Shown: positions 8,268 to 17,499 of the stretch, one piece after another | Position numbering within the stretch: the first letter of the stretch is position 1 | How the letters are laid out: each line of letters opens with the position of its first letter | Source of the DNA: Streptomyces shenzhenensis | GTDB taxonomy: Bacteria > Actinomycetota > Actinomycetes > Streptomycetales > Streptomycetaceae | DNA: 64,000 bases | Assembly: GCF_021462265.1 (NCBI RefSeq) | Contig: NZ_JAJONF010000022.1 | Location: forward strand, 105,553 to 169,552 | Direction: 5' to 3' | The notes under the pieces: generated by a model | Told to the model about the DNA's origin: nothing | Seen by the model: only the letters and a program-made list of their open reading frames with translations | The model's database searches: none | Position numbers and translations under genes: made by a program

Positions 8268-9059
8268 ATGTCCACTGTTCTGATCACCGGTGCCACCGCC
8301 GGGCTCGGCCGGTACGTCGCCTTCGAACTGGTCCGCTCCGGGCACCTCGTCCTCGCCCACGGCCGCGACCCGGGCCGTACCGCGCGACTGGTCGACGAAC
8401 TGCGCACCGAGGGCGCCGCGGAGGGCTTCGTCGCGGACCTGGCCTCGCTGGCCCAGGTCCGCGAACTGGGCGCGCGGGTCGCCGACGCCCATCCGGACCT
8501 GGACGTACTGGTCAACAACGCGGGCGTCGGCGCCGGCACTCCCGGCTCGGGCCGCGAACTGAGCACCGACGGACACGAGTTGCGCCTGGCCGTCAACTAC
8601 CTGGCTCCGGTGGCCCTGACCCGCGTCCTCCTGCCGGTACTGCGCGCGAACACCCCGGCCCGCATCGTCAACGTGGGCTCGGCGGGCCAGGAACCCCTGG
8701 ACTTCGACGACCCCGAATTCACCCGCGGCTACCAGGGGTTCGCGGCCTACTGCCGCGCCAAGTGGGCCCTTGCGGCCCACACCTTCACGCTGGCGGACGA
8801 ACTGGCCGGCACGGGAGTCCGCGTGAACGTCCTGCACCCGGCGACCTTCATGGACACGGCGATGGTCCGGGAGGGCGGAGTGACGCCCTGGAGCACGGTG
8901 GCGGACGGCGCGCCCGGTGTCCTGGCCCTGGCGACGCGGGACGTGGGTACCGGGCGCTACTTCGACGGTACGAGTCCGGCACGAGCGCACGAGGCGACGT
9001 ACGACCAAGAGGCGCGGCAACGCCTGTCAGCGGTGACCGGTCAGCTCCTGTCCCTGTAG
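8268..9059 (+). CDS. Short-chain dehydrogenase/reductase
   Basis: A 263-aa classical-type SDR. The cofactor motif TGATAGLG is at the N-terminus, with HGRDPGR after beta-2 suggesting NADP preference. NNAGVG follows, and the catalytic serine lies in NVGSAGQ with a YCRAK (YxxxK) motif. The protein resembles the retinol-dehydrogenase/protochlorophyllide-reductase-like SDR branch. Its substrate cannot be deduced. It lies 64 nt after pcaL on the same strand, probably as a separate unit, and is followed by a dispersed repeat. Confidence 0.9.
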   Translation: MSTVLITGATAGLGRYVAFELVRSGHLVLAHGRDPGRTARLVDELRTEGAAEGFVADLASLAQVRELGARVADAHPDLDVLVNNAGVGAGTPGSGRELSTDGHELRLAVNYLAPVALTRVLLPVLRANTPARIVNVGSAGQEPLDFDDPEFTRGYQGFAAYCRAKWALAAHTFTLADELAGTGVRVNVLHPATFMDTAMVREGGVTPWSTVADGAPGVLALATRDVGTGRYFDGTSPARAHEATYDQEARQRLSAVTGQLLSL

Positions 9060-9130
9060 CGCCCCTTCTCCCAGGGGTACGGGGCCGTCCTGATATGCGG
9101 CTGCCGCCGCGTGGGCGCGATCAGCCCCCC
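9060..9130 (+). repeat. Dispersed intergenic repeat, copy 2
   Basis: Contains CCCCTTCTCCCAGGGG-like arms, then GATATGCGGCTGCCGCCGCG and TGGGCGCGATCAGCCCC. It lies between the convergent SDR gene and the ATPase pseudogene. It shares its core with the copies at 4292, 17382 and 27776. Confidence 0.6.
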
Positions 9131-9141
9131 TCCCGCACCCG

Positions 9142-11823
9142 TCAACGCAGCCCGCGGCCCGTGTCCAGGACCTCCCGGGCCTGAGCGACCAGCCCGTCCG
9201 CCCCGCACGACCGGGCCAGCGCCAGCCCCCGGTTCAGCTCGGCCACCGACCGCGCGGCGATCCCGTACTCCACCCGCGCCGCCGCATGCTCGTACTGGCA
9301 GGGCGAGGCCTCCAGATAGGCCACCGCCTGCGAGGCCAGCCGCACCTGTCGCTGCCCGGTCTCCAGCGCGGCGGCGCACCGCAGCGCCTCGCCGATCGCC
9401 GTGTCCGTGCCGAACCGCTCGGCCTGCCGTCGCGCGTCACTCGCCAGTCGCGCCGCCCGCGCCGGGTCCTCGTTCGCGAGGGCCCGGGCGAGGTCGAGCG
9501 CCCAGGGCACGACCACGGGGTTGGAGTGCCCGCGGGTGGCGGCCGCCTTCTCCGCCGCCTCCAGTTCGTTCACCGCCTCCTTCGTGCGGCCGACGGCGAG
9601 CAGCAGCCGGCCGCGCACCGACCGCGGGTCCGGCATGACGATGGTGGACGGGTACGGCGGTGCGAAGCCGTACTGTTCGGCGGTCTCCCAGGCCTGCTGG
9701 ACATGGCCGCGGGCGAGCAGCGTGTCGACGAGGTTGCAGGTGGCGGTCCAGTACAGGGGCAGCCGGCGGCCGACCCGCTCGGCGATCCGCAGGGACTCCC
9801 GCAGCGAGGTCTCCGCGTCCCGCAGCCGGCCGCGCCTGCGGTGGCCGAGGCCGACGTAGGCATGGGCGAGGGCGAGGTGGCCGCCGCTCCAGCCGGCGGT
9901 CTCGTAGGCGCGCAGGGCCTCGTTGTACAGGCTCTCCGCGCGGTCGAGACGGTCGGTGTAGACGTAGGAGCCGGCGAGCATCAGCAGGAGTTCCATGCCC
10001 CACTCGGTGTCCGTCCAGCCGAGGCCGGGTGCCAGCCGGCCGTTGACGAGGGCGCGGTCGCACAGCTCGACGACCTCCTCGGCGCTCTCGCCCTGGATGA
10101 GCAGGTCGAAGCCGCGCAGCATCAGCAGGGCGCGCTCGGAGTTGTCGCGGCCGGTGCACAGGGCGGCGAGGTCGGCGAGCCGTTCGGAGCTGCGCGGGGA
10201 GACGGCCTCGCCGGCGATGCCCTCCCACATGAACTGGACGGCCTGGAGGCGGAGTTTCGCGGGTCCCTCCTCGTGCCGGGCGGCCTCCGCCTCGACCGTG
10301 CGGACCGCGTCCTCCAGCTGGTCGTTGTGGAGGAGGGCCTGGGAGAGCCGGAAGACGGCGTCGACGCGCTCGGGACCGGTGAGGCCGGACATGCCGAGGG
10401 CGCTTCGCAGATGGCCGATGGTGACGACGGGTTTGGTGAGCAGGGTGGCGCAGCCCAGTTCGTAGAGCACGCGCGCGTGGACCTCGGGGAGGGGCGGTTC
10501 GCGCAGGGCGCGTTCGAGGCAGCGGCGGGCCGCGTCCGGGGCGCCGACGGCGAGGTGTTCCTTGGCCGCGTCCCGCAGCTGTTCGACGAGTTCCTCGTCG
10601 TCGTCCGGGTGCACCTTCAGCAGATGGCGGGAGGCCTCGGCGATGCCACGGCCGTCGTCGATGACGATCTGGGCGGCGATGCCGTGCATGGCGGTGCACA
10701 TCGCGGGCGGGATGGAGTTGTAGACGGCGGTGGCGATCAGCGGGTGGACGAACTCCAGCTCACCGGTGTGGGACCGGGAGCCGGCCGGGTCGGGCGCGGT
10801 GAGGATACGGGCGGTGCGCAGCAGTTCGGCGCAGCGCTCGGCGTCGTCCACGGCCATGCTGGCGAGCTGGGCGACGAGGTCGACGGAGATGCCGGTGCCG
10901 AGGATGGCGGCGGCCCAGGCGAACCGGGTGGCGTCGACGCCGAGGCCTTCGAGGCGGGTGACGAGTCCGCCGCCTCTGGCCGACCGGTTGAGGGCGCGCA
11001 GTTCACCGGCCCGGGCCTCGACGGGTTCGACCTCGCTGTCCTGGACCTTGGCGAGGAGTTCGACGGTCTCGTAGGGGTTGCCGCCGGTGACGGCCCACAC
11101 CTCGCGGCAGAACGGGGCGTCGGCGTGCTCGCCGAGGGTGGCGCGGGTCAGGCCGGCGGTGGCGTCCGGGGTGAGGGCGTCGATGGTGCGGACGGGGCGG
11201 CCGGCCGCGGCGGCCACGGCGTCGAGGTGGCGGGCGCTGTCGCCGCTGACCCCGCCGGGGCGGCGGGCCACCAGGACCAGCACGGACAGGTCGTCGAGGC
11301 GTTCGACGAAGGCGGCGAGCCAGGCCAGGGTCTCCTGGTCGGCCCAGTGCGCGTCGTCGATCAGCAGGACCAGCGGCCAGTCGCGTCTGGCGAGCCGGCG
11401 GACGGCCGCGACCAGGCCGTCGCAGACGCCCTGCGGGTCGGCCCGGCGGTCGCCGGGGTCCGTCAGCCCGAGGGCGGGGCCGGCGATGTCGTACCAGTCG
11501 CCGAGGTACTCGCGGGCCTCCTCGGGCAGCAGAGAGACCAGGGCGGGCTGGAGCAGCTGCCGTACCACGTGGAAGGGCACGCTGCGCAGGGTCTCGACGC
11601 CTCGGGTGGACCAGACGGTGCAGCCACGGCGTTCGGCGATGCGGCGGGTCTCGGCCAGCAGCGCGGTCTTGCCGATCCCGGCCTAGCCGTGCAGCACCAG
11701 CAGGTTTCCCGAGGTGGAACGGTCGGCGCACAGGACGTCGAGCGCCTCGGTGACGACGGCTGTCTCCTCCTCGCGCTCCCAGAGAGGGGCCGAGGCGCCT
11801 CCCGGGGGCTGCTCCTCCGTCAT
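9142..11823 (-). pseudogene. LAL-like AAA ATPase/TPR regulator, interrupted by an amber codon in Walker A
   Basis: Read from ATG at 11823 the frame gives MTEEQPPGG, then LLVLHG, an in-frame TAG at 11683-11685, then AGIGKTALLAETRR. The expected Walker A is GEAGIGKT, so a GAG-to-TAG change would explain the stop. Downstream the frame is intact for over 800 codons, with Walker B LVLLIDDAHWAD and a long TPR-like C-terminal half. This is the architecture of LuxR-family LAL regulators, but there is no C-terminal LuxR helix-turn-helix; the frame ends at DTGRGLR. Restarting at GTG 11580 would give a protein without Walker A. It is inactivated unless the stop is read through or is a sequencing error. 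Confidence 0.78.
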
Positions 11824-12207
11824 CGCGTTACCTCCCCAAGTCGCCCGAACGACGTACAGACCACGAGCCTAGTCGTCCGGTTGACGGTCCGGAGGCGGGT
11901 CCGGACAGCAGTTGCCGCGACGGGTGAAAGCGGGTTCGCCCCGGACGACGCGGGAGCCTCGCCACCAGCGTTCGCGCACGTCGAGACCGTCAACAGCGCA
12001 CGAACGTCACCGCGCCTCCTCGGACTCGCCTACGTCCTGTCCAATGCCGGGTTCCCGGGCGGTGCGGGCCTCATCATCACGAAGACGGTGCGGCGCACCG
12101 GGAACCCCGACGTTCCCGGCTGCCACGCGGCGGCGACCCGCGCGGTCAGCGCCCTCGCGCTGCTCGGGTCGCCGCGGAGAAGGCGGGTCGAGAGGCGGGT
12201 TGGGACA
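11824..12207. other. 384-bp gap between divergent pseudogene and anmK
   Basis: No convincing gene, repeat or hairpin is seen. Frames crossing it have no recognisable protein similarity. It presumably holds the promoter of anmK, and once held that of the divergent regulator. Confidence 0.4.
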
Positions 12208-13350
12208 GTGCTGGTGATCGGCCTGATGTCCGGGACGTCGTACGACGCGGTGGACGCGGCGGCGGCCGAGTTGCGGCTGCTGGACGGCACGCTGCTGCTG
12301 AAGCCGCTGGGGATGGTGAGCACGCGGTACGACGAGGAGTTGCGGGAGGCCCTCGCGGGGTCGCTGCCACCGGCCGCGGTGCCGCTGGCCCGGGTGTGTC
12401 TGCTGGACACCCGGATCGGTCAGGCGTTCGCGGCGGCCGCGGTCCGCGCTGATCGCGAACTGTGCGGCGGCCGTGCCGAGTTGGTGGCCTCGCACGGGCA
12501 GACGGTCTATCACTGGGTGACGGACGGCCGGGTGCACGGCACTCTTCAGCTCGGGCAGCCGGCGTGGATCGCGGAGGCGACGGGGCTGCCGGTGGTCTCC
12601 GACTTCCGGCCGCGCGACGTGGCCGCCGGGGGCCAGGGGGCTCCGCTGGTGAGCCTGGTCGACCTGCTGTGGCTGCGCGGCCGGCCGGGGACGCCGGTGG
12701 CGCTGAACCTCGGCGGGATCGCCAACCTCACCGCGCCCGACGGCACGGCCTTCGACACCGGGCCCGGGTGCGCGCTGCTGGACGCGGCGGTCCGGGAGTT
12801 CACCGGCGGGCGGCTGGCGTACGACGTGGACGGGGCGCTCGCGGCGCGCGGCCGCCCGCAGGAGCCGCTGCTCGACGAGCTGCTGGCCGAGCCGTACTAC
12901 GCGCTGCCCGCGCCGAAGACGACCGGCAAGGAGCTGTTCCACGCCGGGTACTGGCGGGCGCCGGCGGGCCTGTCGGCCGAGGACGCGCTGGCGACCCTCA
13001 CGGGGCTGACCGCCCGGACGGTGGCGGAGGCGGTGCGGGGCGTGGCGGCGACGGAGGTGATCGCGTCGGGCGGCGGCACCCGCAACCCGGTGCTCATGCG
13101 GATGCTGGCCGGACTGCTCCCGGGGATCCCGGTGCGCGTCTCCGACGAACTCGGCCTGCCCGCGGCGGCGAAGGAGGCGTACGCCTTCGCGGTCCTCGGT
13201 TTCCTCACCGCGCACGGCGTCGCGGGCACGGCCCCGACCGCCACCGGCGCCCGCCACCCGAGCGTCCTCGGCTCCCTGACGCCGGGCCGCGGCGGCCTGC
13301 GCCTCCCGCCGCCGGCACCGGGGCCGCCGGTGCGGCTGCGGATCGAATGA
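12208..13350 (+). CDS. anmK: Anhydro-N-acetylmuramic acid kinase
   Basis: A 380-aa sugar kinase of the ASKHA fold. It phosphorylates and opens 1,6-anhydroMurNAc to MurNAc-6-phosphate during peptidoglycan recycling. Signatures: GLMSGTSYDAVDAAAAEL at the N-terminus, ASHGQTVYH, LNLGGIANLT, FDTGPGCALLD and SGGGTRNPVLM. The GTG at 12208 is chosen because VIGLMSGTS is the normal N-terminus and a GGTTGGGA purine stretch precedes it. The frame is open far upstream, but only as GC-driven antisense to the preceding pseudogene. It stands alone; no etherase or NagK-like neighbour is present. Confidence 0.95.
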   Translation: MLVIGLMSGTSYDAVDAAAAELRLLDGTLLLKPLGMVSTRYDEELREALAGSLPPAAVPLARVCLLDTRIGQAFAAAAVRADRELCGGRAELVASHGQTVYHWVTDGRVHGTLQLGQPAWIAEATGLPVVSDFRPRDVAAGGQGAPLVSLVDLLWLRGRPGTPVALNLGGIANLTAPDGTAFDTGPGCALLDAAVREFTGGRLAYDVDGALAARGRPQEPLLDELLAEPYYALPAPKTTGKELFHAGYWRAPAGLSAEDALATLTGLTARTVAEAVRGVAATEVIASGGGTRNPVLMRMLAGLLPGIPVRVSDELGLPAAAKEAYAFAVLGFLTAHGVAGTAPTATGARHPSVLGSLTPGRGGLRLPPPAPGPPVRLRIE

Positions 13351-13473
13351 GGCGGGCCGGACCACCTCGTCCGGACCGCGCCGGATCGGGTATCGGCCAC
13401 GTTCGGACCGCCTCGCGCGAACATCGCCGGATCCTCTCATCCGACTTTCACCGATGCCTCATACGGTGGGGGC

Positions 13474-14574
13474 ATGACGCAGGTGACTCCTCCCGGGTGG
13501 TATCCCGATCCCGGGCAGACAAGTGACGGTCCGGCGACCGAACGCTGGTGGGACGGCAAGGCCTGGACGGAGCGGACCCGGCCCGCCGGGTCGGCCGCGG
13601 ACTGGGGTCCCCCGCCGCAGCCGCCGGCCGACGGGGCCGAGCAGGCCTTCCCGGCCGAGGGGGGCACCCCGGCACACCCGGCGTATCCGGCACACCCGGC
13701 GTACCCGGCCGACGGGTCCTACCCCGCGTACCCGGGTCATCCGGGGTACCCGGCGCCGCCGGCCCCCGCCAGGCGCGGACTGCGTACCGGCGTTGCCGTC
13801 GGTGTCGCCGTGGCGGTGCTGGCCGCCATCGGGGTGGGCGTGTGGGCGCTCACCGCCGACGGCGGCGACAACGGCGGTCAGCAGGCCTCGCAGCAGGGCC
13901 AGGGCGGGTTCGGCCAGGGCGGCCCCGAGGGGCAGAACGGCGGCCAGGGCTTCCCGTTCGGCGGGTCGGGCGGCGAGTCGGGTTCCGGTGGCACCGACGG
14001 GGGCGCGTCGCCGTCGCCGGGCCAGTCCGAGGCGCCGAAGATCAAGGGCGGCGGCAGGGTGCCGGACCCGGTCAACGCCATCAGCGTCCCGGTGCCGGAC
14101 GGCTGGACCGGGCAGACGATCAACTACGGCGCGAACGTCAGCTCCGACGACTCCTACAAGTGCCCGGGCGACACCTCGCAGACCTGCACCGCCGGCGGTG
14201 CCTACTCGGCGCCCGCGGTGTTGCTGGGCACCAAGGGGGACACGGCCGAGGAGGTCGCCAAGGCGGACATCTCGGCCAACGCGCGGAACTCGTACGGCGG
14301 CAAGAGCTACGGCTCGATCACCTCGCACCAGGTGCTGGCCTCCAAGGCGGTCACGGTGGCCGGGCAGAAGGGGTACATGGTCCGCTGGAAGGCGATCACC
14401 AGCAAGGGCGCCGACGGCTACGTCGAGTCGCTGGCCTTCCCGTCGCCCGCGAACGCCCGGCAGATGGTCGTGGTCCGGTTCGGCGTCGACGTCGGTCAGC
14501 AGGAGTCGGTCATCGACACCATCACGAGCGGCATCAAGGTGTCCTCGGGCAGCGGCAACGGTTCGAACGTCTGA
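13474..14574 (+). CDS. DUF2510 membrane-anchored protein
   Basis: A 366-aa protein. It opens with a DUF2510 motif (PPGWYPDP, then RWWDGKAWTERTR), a short Trp-rich module common at actinobacterial N-termini. A Pro/Ala/Tyr-rich repeat of AYPAHP units follows (residues about 65-95), then one membrane helix near 110-132 (GVAVGVAVAVLAAIGVGVWAL). After a Gly/Gln/Ser-rich linker comes a globular domain of about 170 residues with two cysteines (YKCPGDTSQTC), likely outside the cell. No enzymatic motif is visible, and the function is unknown. A hairpin terminator follows. Confidence 0.88.
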   Translation: MTQVTPPGWYPDPGQTSDGPATERWWDGKAWTERTRPAGSAADWGPPPQPPADGAEQAFPAEGGTPAHPAYPAHPAYPADGSYPAYPGHPGYPAPPAPARRGLRTGVAVGVAVAVLAAIGVGVWALTADGGDNGGQQASQQGQGGFGQGGPEGQNGGQGFPFGGSGGESGSGGTDGGASPSPGQSEAPKIKGGGRVPDPVNAISVPVPDGWTGQTINYGANVSSDDSYKCPGDTSQTCTAGGAYSAPAVLLGTKGDTAEEVAKADISANARNSYGGKSYGSITSHQVLASKAVTVAGQKGYMVRWKAITSKGADGYVESLAFPSPANARQMVVVRFGVDVGQQESVIDTITSGIKVSSGSGNGSNV

Positions 14575-14599
14575 GCTGCGCCGGTCCCCGGACAGCAGT

Positions 14600-14647
14600 C
14601 GGCCGGGTGGAGCGCCCCTCCGCTCAAAGGGGCACCCCACCCGGCCG
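14600..14647. terminator. Bidirectional hairpin terminator
   Basis: CGGCCGGGTGG and CCACCCGGCCG form a perfect 11-bp outer stem; GCCCCT...AGGGGC pairs inside it. It lies between the convergent DUF2510 and tetR genes and could serve both. Confidence 0.7.
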
Positions 14648-14728
14648 GGGGGTGCGCGCCGCCCCCGTCCCCACGGTGCGGCGCGAGCAGGTCACCGTCC
14701 AGTCATCCCGTGGACGGCGGCCTGGGTC

Positions 14729-15343
14729 CTAGGCCAGTCCGAGTGCGGGCAGCGCGACGGCCTCCACGAAGCGGACGAGATAGTCGGCGTCGGCGTACTC
14801 GCCGGTGAGCACGGGCCGCACCCGCAGGACGCCGAACATCATGGCGGGCACGTAGTCCAGCGCGGGATGCCCCTCGGGCACCTCGCCGCGCACGACACCG
14901 CGCTGCAGGATCTCCTGGAGCGCGGCGATCTCGGGTTCGACGAGTGCCTCGCGCAGCGCCTGCGCAAGTTCCTCGTCCGAGTGCACCGCGTGCCCCAGCG
15001 CGGCGAGCAGCCTGGTGTCCTTGCGGGACCAGTCACCCGCGACCCGCGCCACCTCGCGCAGGTCCCCGGCGAGTGACCCGGTGTCGACGCCGGCGAAGCG
15101 CACCTCACGGTTGGCCCGCAGCGCGGCCGCGACGAACTGCGGTTTCGTCTTCCACTGCCGGTAGAGGGTGGACTTGCTGCACCGGGTGCTGGCGGCGATC
15201 CCCTCCATGGAGACGGAGTCGTAGCCACACTCGCGGATCTGTTCGAGCACAGCTTCGAAGAACTCCCGCTCACGCTCCGGCGTGATCTTGGAGCGGCGCG
15301 AGGCTGCGACCGTCTCCGGTCCGTCCGCGGCCTGCGACGTCAT
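14729..15343 (-). CDS. TetR-family transcriptional regulator
   Basis: A 204-aa repressor-type protein. The N-terminal TetR helix-turn-helix is clear at about residues 22-68: REFFEAVLEQIRECGYDSVSM, then GIAASTRCSKSTLYRQWKTK. The C-terminal ligand domain is of the common actinobacterial type with PALDYVPAMMFGVLRVRPVLTG. It is divergent from a PAP2-type phosphatase, and the intergenic region carries a seven-unit 16-bp repeat array that is the obvious binding-site candidate. Ligand unknown. Confidence 0.92.
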   Translation of the reverse strand: MTSQAADGPETVAASRRSKITPEREREFFEAVLEQIRECGYDSVSMEGIAASTRCSKSTLYRQWKTKPQFVAAALRANREVRFAGVDTGSLAGDLREVARVAGDWSRKDTRLLAALGHAVHSDEELAQALREALVEPEIAALQEILQRGVVRGEVPEGHPALDYVPAMMFGVLRVRPVLTGEYADADYLVRFVEAVALPALGLA

Positions 15344-15438
15344 GTGCTCTTCTCCTCACTCGCGCATCACTTGCCGATCACTTCCGCCCCGCCCGCCGTT
15401 CGGCCGTCGCGGAAACCTACAACCAGTGTGGCCTACGT

Positions 15439-15550
15439 CTATCGATACGCCACTGTACCGGTACACGACCGTATCGGTACAGTCTCGTATCGGTACAGCT
15501 GCGTATCGGTACAGTTCCGTATCGGTACGCTTCCGTATCGAAGAGTTCGG
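15439..15550. promoter_or_regulatory. Seven-unit 16-bp tandem operator-like array
   Basis: Units start at 15439, 15455, 15471, 15487, 15503, 15519 and 15535, with an exact 16-bp period. The consensus is GTATCGGTACAG, three variable bases, then C. The central four are near identical; the first is degenerate and the last keeps only GTATCG. Each unit contains a near-palindrome GTATCGGTAC. The array lies about 95 bp upstream of tetR and about 50 bp upstream of the PAP2 gene. This layout suggests cooperative binding by the TetR protein, but that is inference. Confidence 0.75.
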
Positions 15551-15599
15551 GCCACCGCCCGGGACTCGCACAGCACCATCGTCAGTGAGGGGGCCTGGG

Positions 15600-16436
15600 A
15601 TGAGATCCCAGTCCGAGCCGGCAGCGGCGGAGCCGGGCGCGATAGCCCGGCCGCCGCTCGTCCGTGAGCTCCTGCTCGTCGCAGGGCTCTTCCTCGTCTA
15701 CAAGTTCGGGCGCCAACTGGCCACCGGCCATACCGCCGAGGCCCTGCACAACGCCCACCGGATCTGGGACCTGGAACGGACGCTGCACCTGCCCTCGGAG
15801 GTCGGCGTGCAGTCCGCACTGCTGCACGGCGACACCCTCGTCCACCTGGCCAACACCTACTACGCCACCGTTCATTTCCCGGCGACGCTGGCCTTCCTGG
15901 CCTGGCTCTACCTGCGGCGGCCCGCGCACTACGTCTGGGCCCGCCGGGTCCTCGCCGTGGTCACCGCGGCCGCCCTGGTGCTGCCCTTCACCTTCCCGCT
16001 GGCACCGCCCCGGATGCTGGCCGCGACCGGCCTGGTCGACACCGCCCGCGTCTACGGCCCCTCCGTCTACGGGCCGCCCGCCAGCGACCACCTCTCCAAC
16101 CAGTTCGCGGCGATGCCCTCCCTGCACTTCGGCTGGGCTCTGATGGTGGCGATCGGCCTGATCGTCGCCACCCGGTCCCGCCGGCGCTGGCTGTGGCTGC
16201 TGCACCCGGCGATCACCCTCCTCGTGATCGTCGGTACCGCCAACCACTACTGGCTGGACTCGATCGTCGCCGCCGCGATGCTCGGCGCCGCCCTCGCCCT
16301 GATCCGCCCCCGGACCTCGTCCGGGGGGACCCCCGCCTCGCTCGGCTCGCCGCAGCACCACACGGCCACCACGGCCGGGCGCGGCACCCGGCACCTCGTC
16401 TCCGGGGCGCCCTCCCTGGTGGGGGCGGACCGATGA
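15600..16436 (+). CDS. PAP2-superfamily membrane phosphatase (inositol-phosphorylceramide-synthase-like)
   Basis: A 278-aa integral membrane protein with about six helices. The PAP2-type motif is at AAMPSLHFGWALM, with a second histidine at GTANHYWLDSIVAA, giving the two histidines and the aspartate expected of a PAP2/haloperoxidase-like active site. Such enzymes hydrolyse or transfer phosphate groups of membrane lipids; the specific lipid is unknown. ATG 15600 is preferred because GTGAGGGGG precedes it; the frame runs further upstream only through the repeat array. Its TGA overlaps the next gene's ATG. Likely controlled by the divergent TetR protein through the array. Confidence 0.88.
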   Translation: MRSQSEPAAAEPGAIARPPLVRELLLVAGLFLVYKFGRQLATGHTAEALHNAHRIWDLERTLHLPSEVGVQSALLHGDTLVHLANTYYATVHFPATLAFLAWLYLRRPAHYVWARRVLAVVTAAALVLPFTFPLAPPRMLAATGLVDTARVYGPSVYGPPASDHLSNQFAAMPSLHFGWALMVAIGLIVATRSRRRWLWLLHPAITLLVIVGTANHYWLDSIVAAAMLGAALALIRPRTSSGGTPASLGSPQHHTATTAGRGTRHLVSGAPSLVGADR

Positions 16437-17365
16437 GCACCGCGGCCGTCGTCGCCGTCGCGCTGTCGCTGGTCTCGGCCGTGGCCTACGCCGCCGCCGC
16501 CGTCGCCCAGGAACGGCTCGCGTCGAGGACCTCGGCCACCGGTCTGCTGCGGCTGCTCGGCAGCGGCGCCTGGTGGGCGGCGGTGGGCCTGAACGCCGGC
16601 GCCGCCCTGCTGCACGTCGTCGCCCTCAAGTACGGCCCGCTCACCCTCGTACAGCCGCTGGGCGCACTCACCCTGGTCGCGGCCGTGCCGTTGGGCGCGC
16701 GGGCGGCCGGCCGCCGGGTCACCGCGGCCGAGTGGCGGGGCACCGCCCTGACCCTGCTCGGCCTCGGCGCCCTCCTGGTCACGGCCTCGGGTCCGGCGCC
16801 GCACCAGGTACTGAGCCTCACCGAGGCGCTCGCCGTCGCCGGTACGACGGCCGCCCTGATCGGTGTCCTCTCCCGCCCCGGCACCCGGCCGGGCCTCCGG
16901 CACGCCACCGCGTCCGGCTTCGCCTCGGGCGTCGCGTCCGCCCTCACCCAGACGGTGACGGTGGCGGCGACGGACCGTTCGGGCCCCGCTCTGAGCGCCG
17001 AGGTGATCGTGGTGGCCCTCCTGGTGGCCGCCTTCGCGGTGGGCGGCCTGCTGCTCTCCCAGACGGCCTACCGCGGCGGCCTGGGCGCCCCGCTCGCGCT
17101 GGTCACCCTCGCCAACCCGCTGGCGGCGGCGGTCATCGGCCTGGCCCTGCTCGGCCAGGGACTGCAGGGCGGAGTCTGGGGCGTCCTGCTCGCCCTCACG
17201 GGCGCCGGCCTGGCGTCCCGCGGCGTGTTCCTGCTCACCCGGGTGGCACCGCCGCCACCGGCTGTCGGACTGGACGACGAACACCCGGTGGCGGCGGTCC
17301 TGGCCCTGGACCCGACACTGGTCCCCCGGCAGAGGACGGGGCCGAAAAAGCTGACGTCCCTCTGA
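16433..17365 (+). CDS. EamA/DMT-family permease-like membrane protein
   Basis: A 310-aa protein with about nine to ten hydrophobic helices and the drug/metabolite-transporter duplication pattern. Examples are LKYGPLTLVQPLGALTLVAAVP in the first half and GGLGAPLALVTLANPLAAAVIG in the second. It is translationally coupled to the PAP2 gene by an ATGA overlap, so the two are one operon. A lipid-metabolism partner or exporter role is possible, but the substrate cannot be inferred. The C-terminal 40 residues are a soluble tail. Confidence 0.88.
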   Translation: MSTAAVVAVALSLVSAVAYAAAAVAQERLASRTSATGLLRLLGSGAWWAAVGLNAGAALLHVVALKYGPLTLVQPLGALTLVAAVPLGARAAGRRVTAAEWRGTALTLLGLGALLVTASGPAPHQVLSLTEALAVAGTTAALIGVLSRPGTRPGLRHATASGFASGVASALTQTVTVAATDRSGPALSAEVIVVALLVAAFAVGGLLLSQTAYRGGLGAPLALVTLANPLAAAVIGLALLGQGLQGGVWGVLLALTGAGLASRGVFLLTRVAPPPPAVGLDDEHPVAAVLALDPTLVPRQRTGPKKLTSL

Positions 17366-17381
17366 ACACCCCGTCCACCGG

Positions 17382-17450
17382 GCGCCCGAAAGGGGCGCGG
17401 GGCCGTAGTCGAAATGCGGCTCCGCCGCGCGGGCGCGACCGGCCACGAGC
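17382..17450 (+). repeat. Dispersed intergenic repeat, copy 3
   Basis: AAAGGGGCGCGGGGCCGT, then GAAATGCGGCTCCGCCGCG and CGGGCGCGACCGGCC. It lies between the convergent EamA and phospholipase genes. It is the best match to copy 1 in the opposite orientation. Confidence 0.6.
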
Positions 17451-17499
17451 AAGCCGCAGCCGCCGCACAGCGGTCCCCCGCGCCCCCTCGGGCGCACGC

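Noticed and set aside
9286..13350. A 1354-codon plus-strand open frame
   Set aside because: Apart from its last 380 codons (anmK) it is a GC-driven shadow opposite the ATPase pseudogene; the translation has no family similarity.
15439..15550. CRISPR array
   Set aside because: The period is only 16 bp with no unique spacers of normal length, and no cas genes are near.
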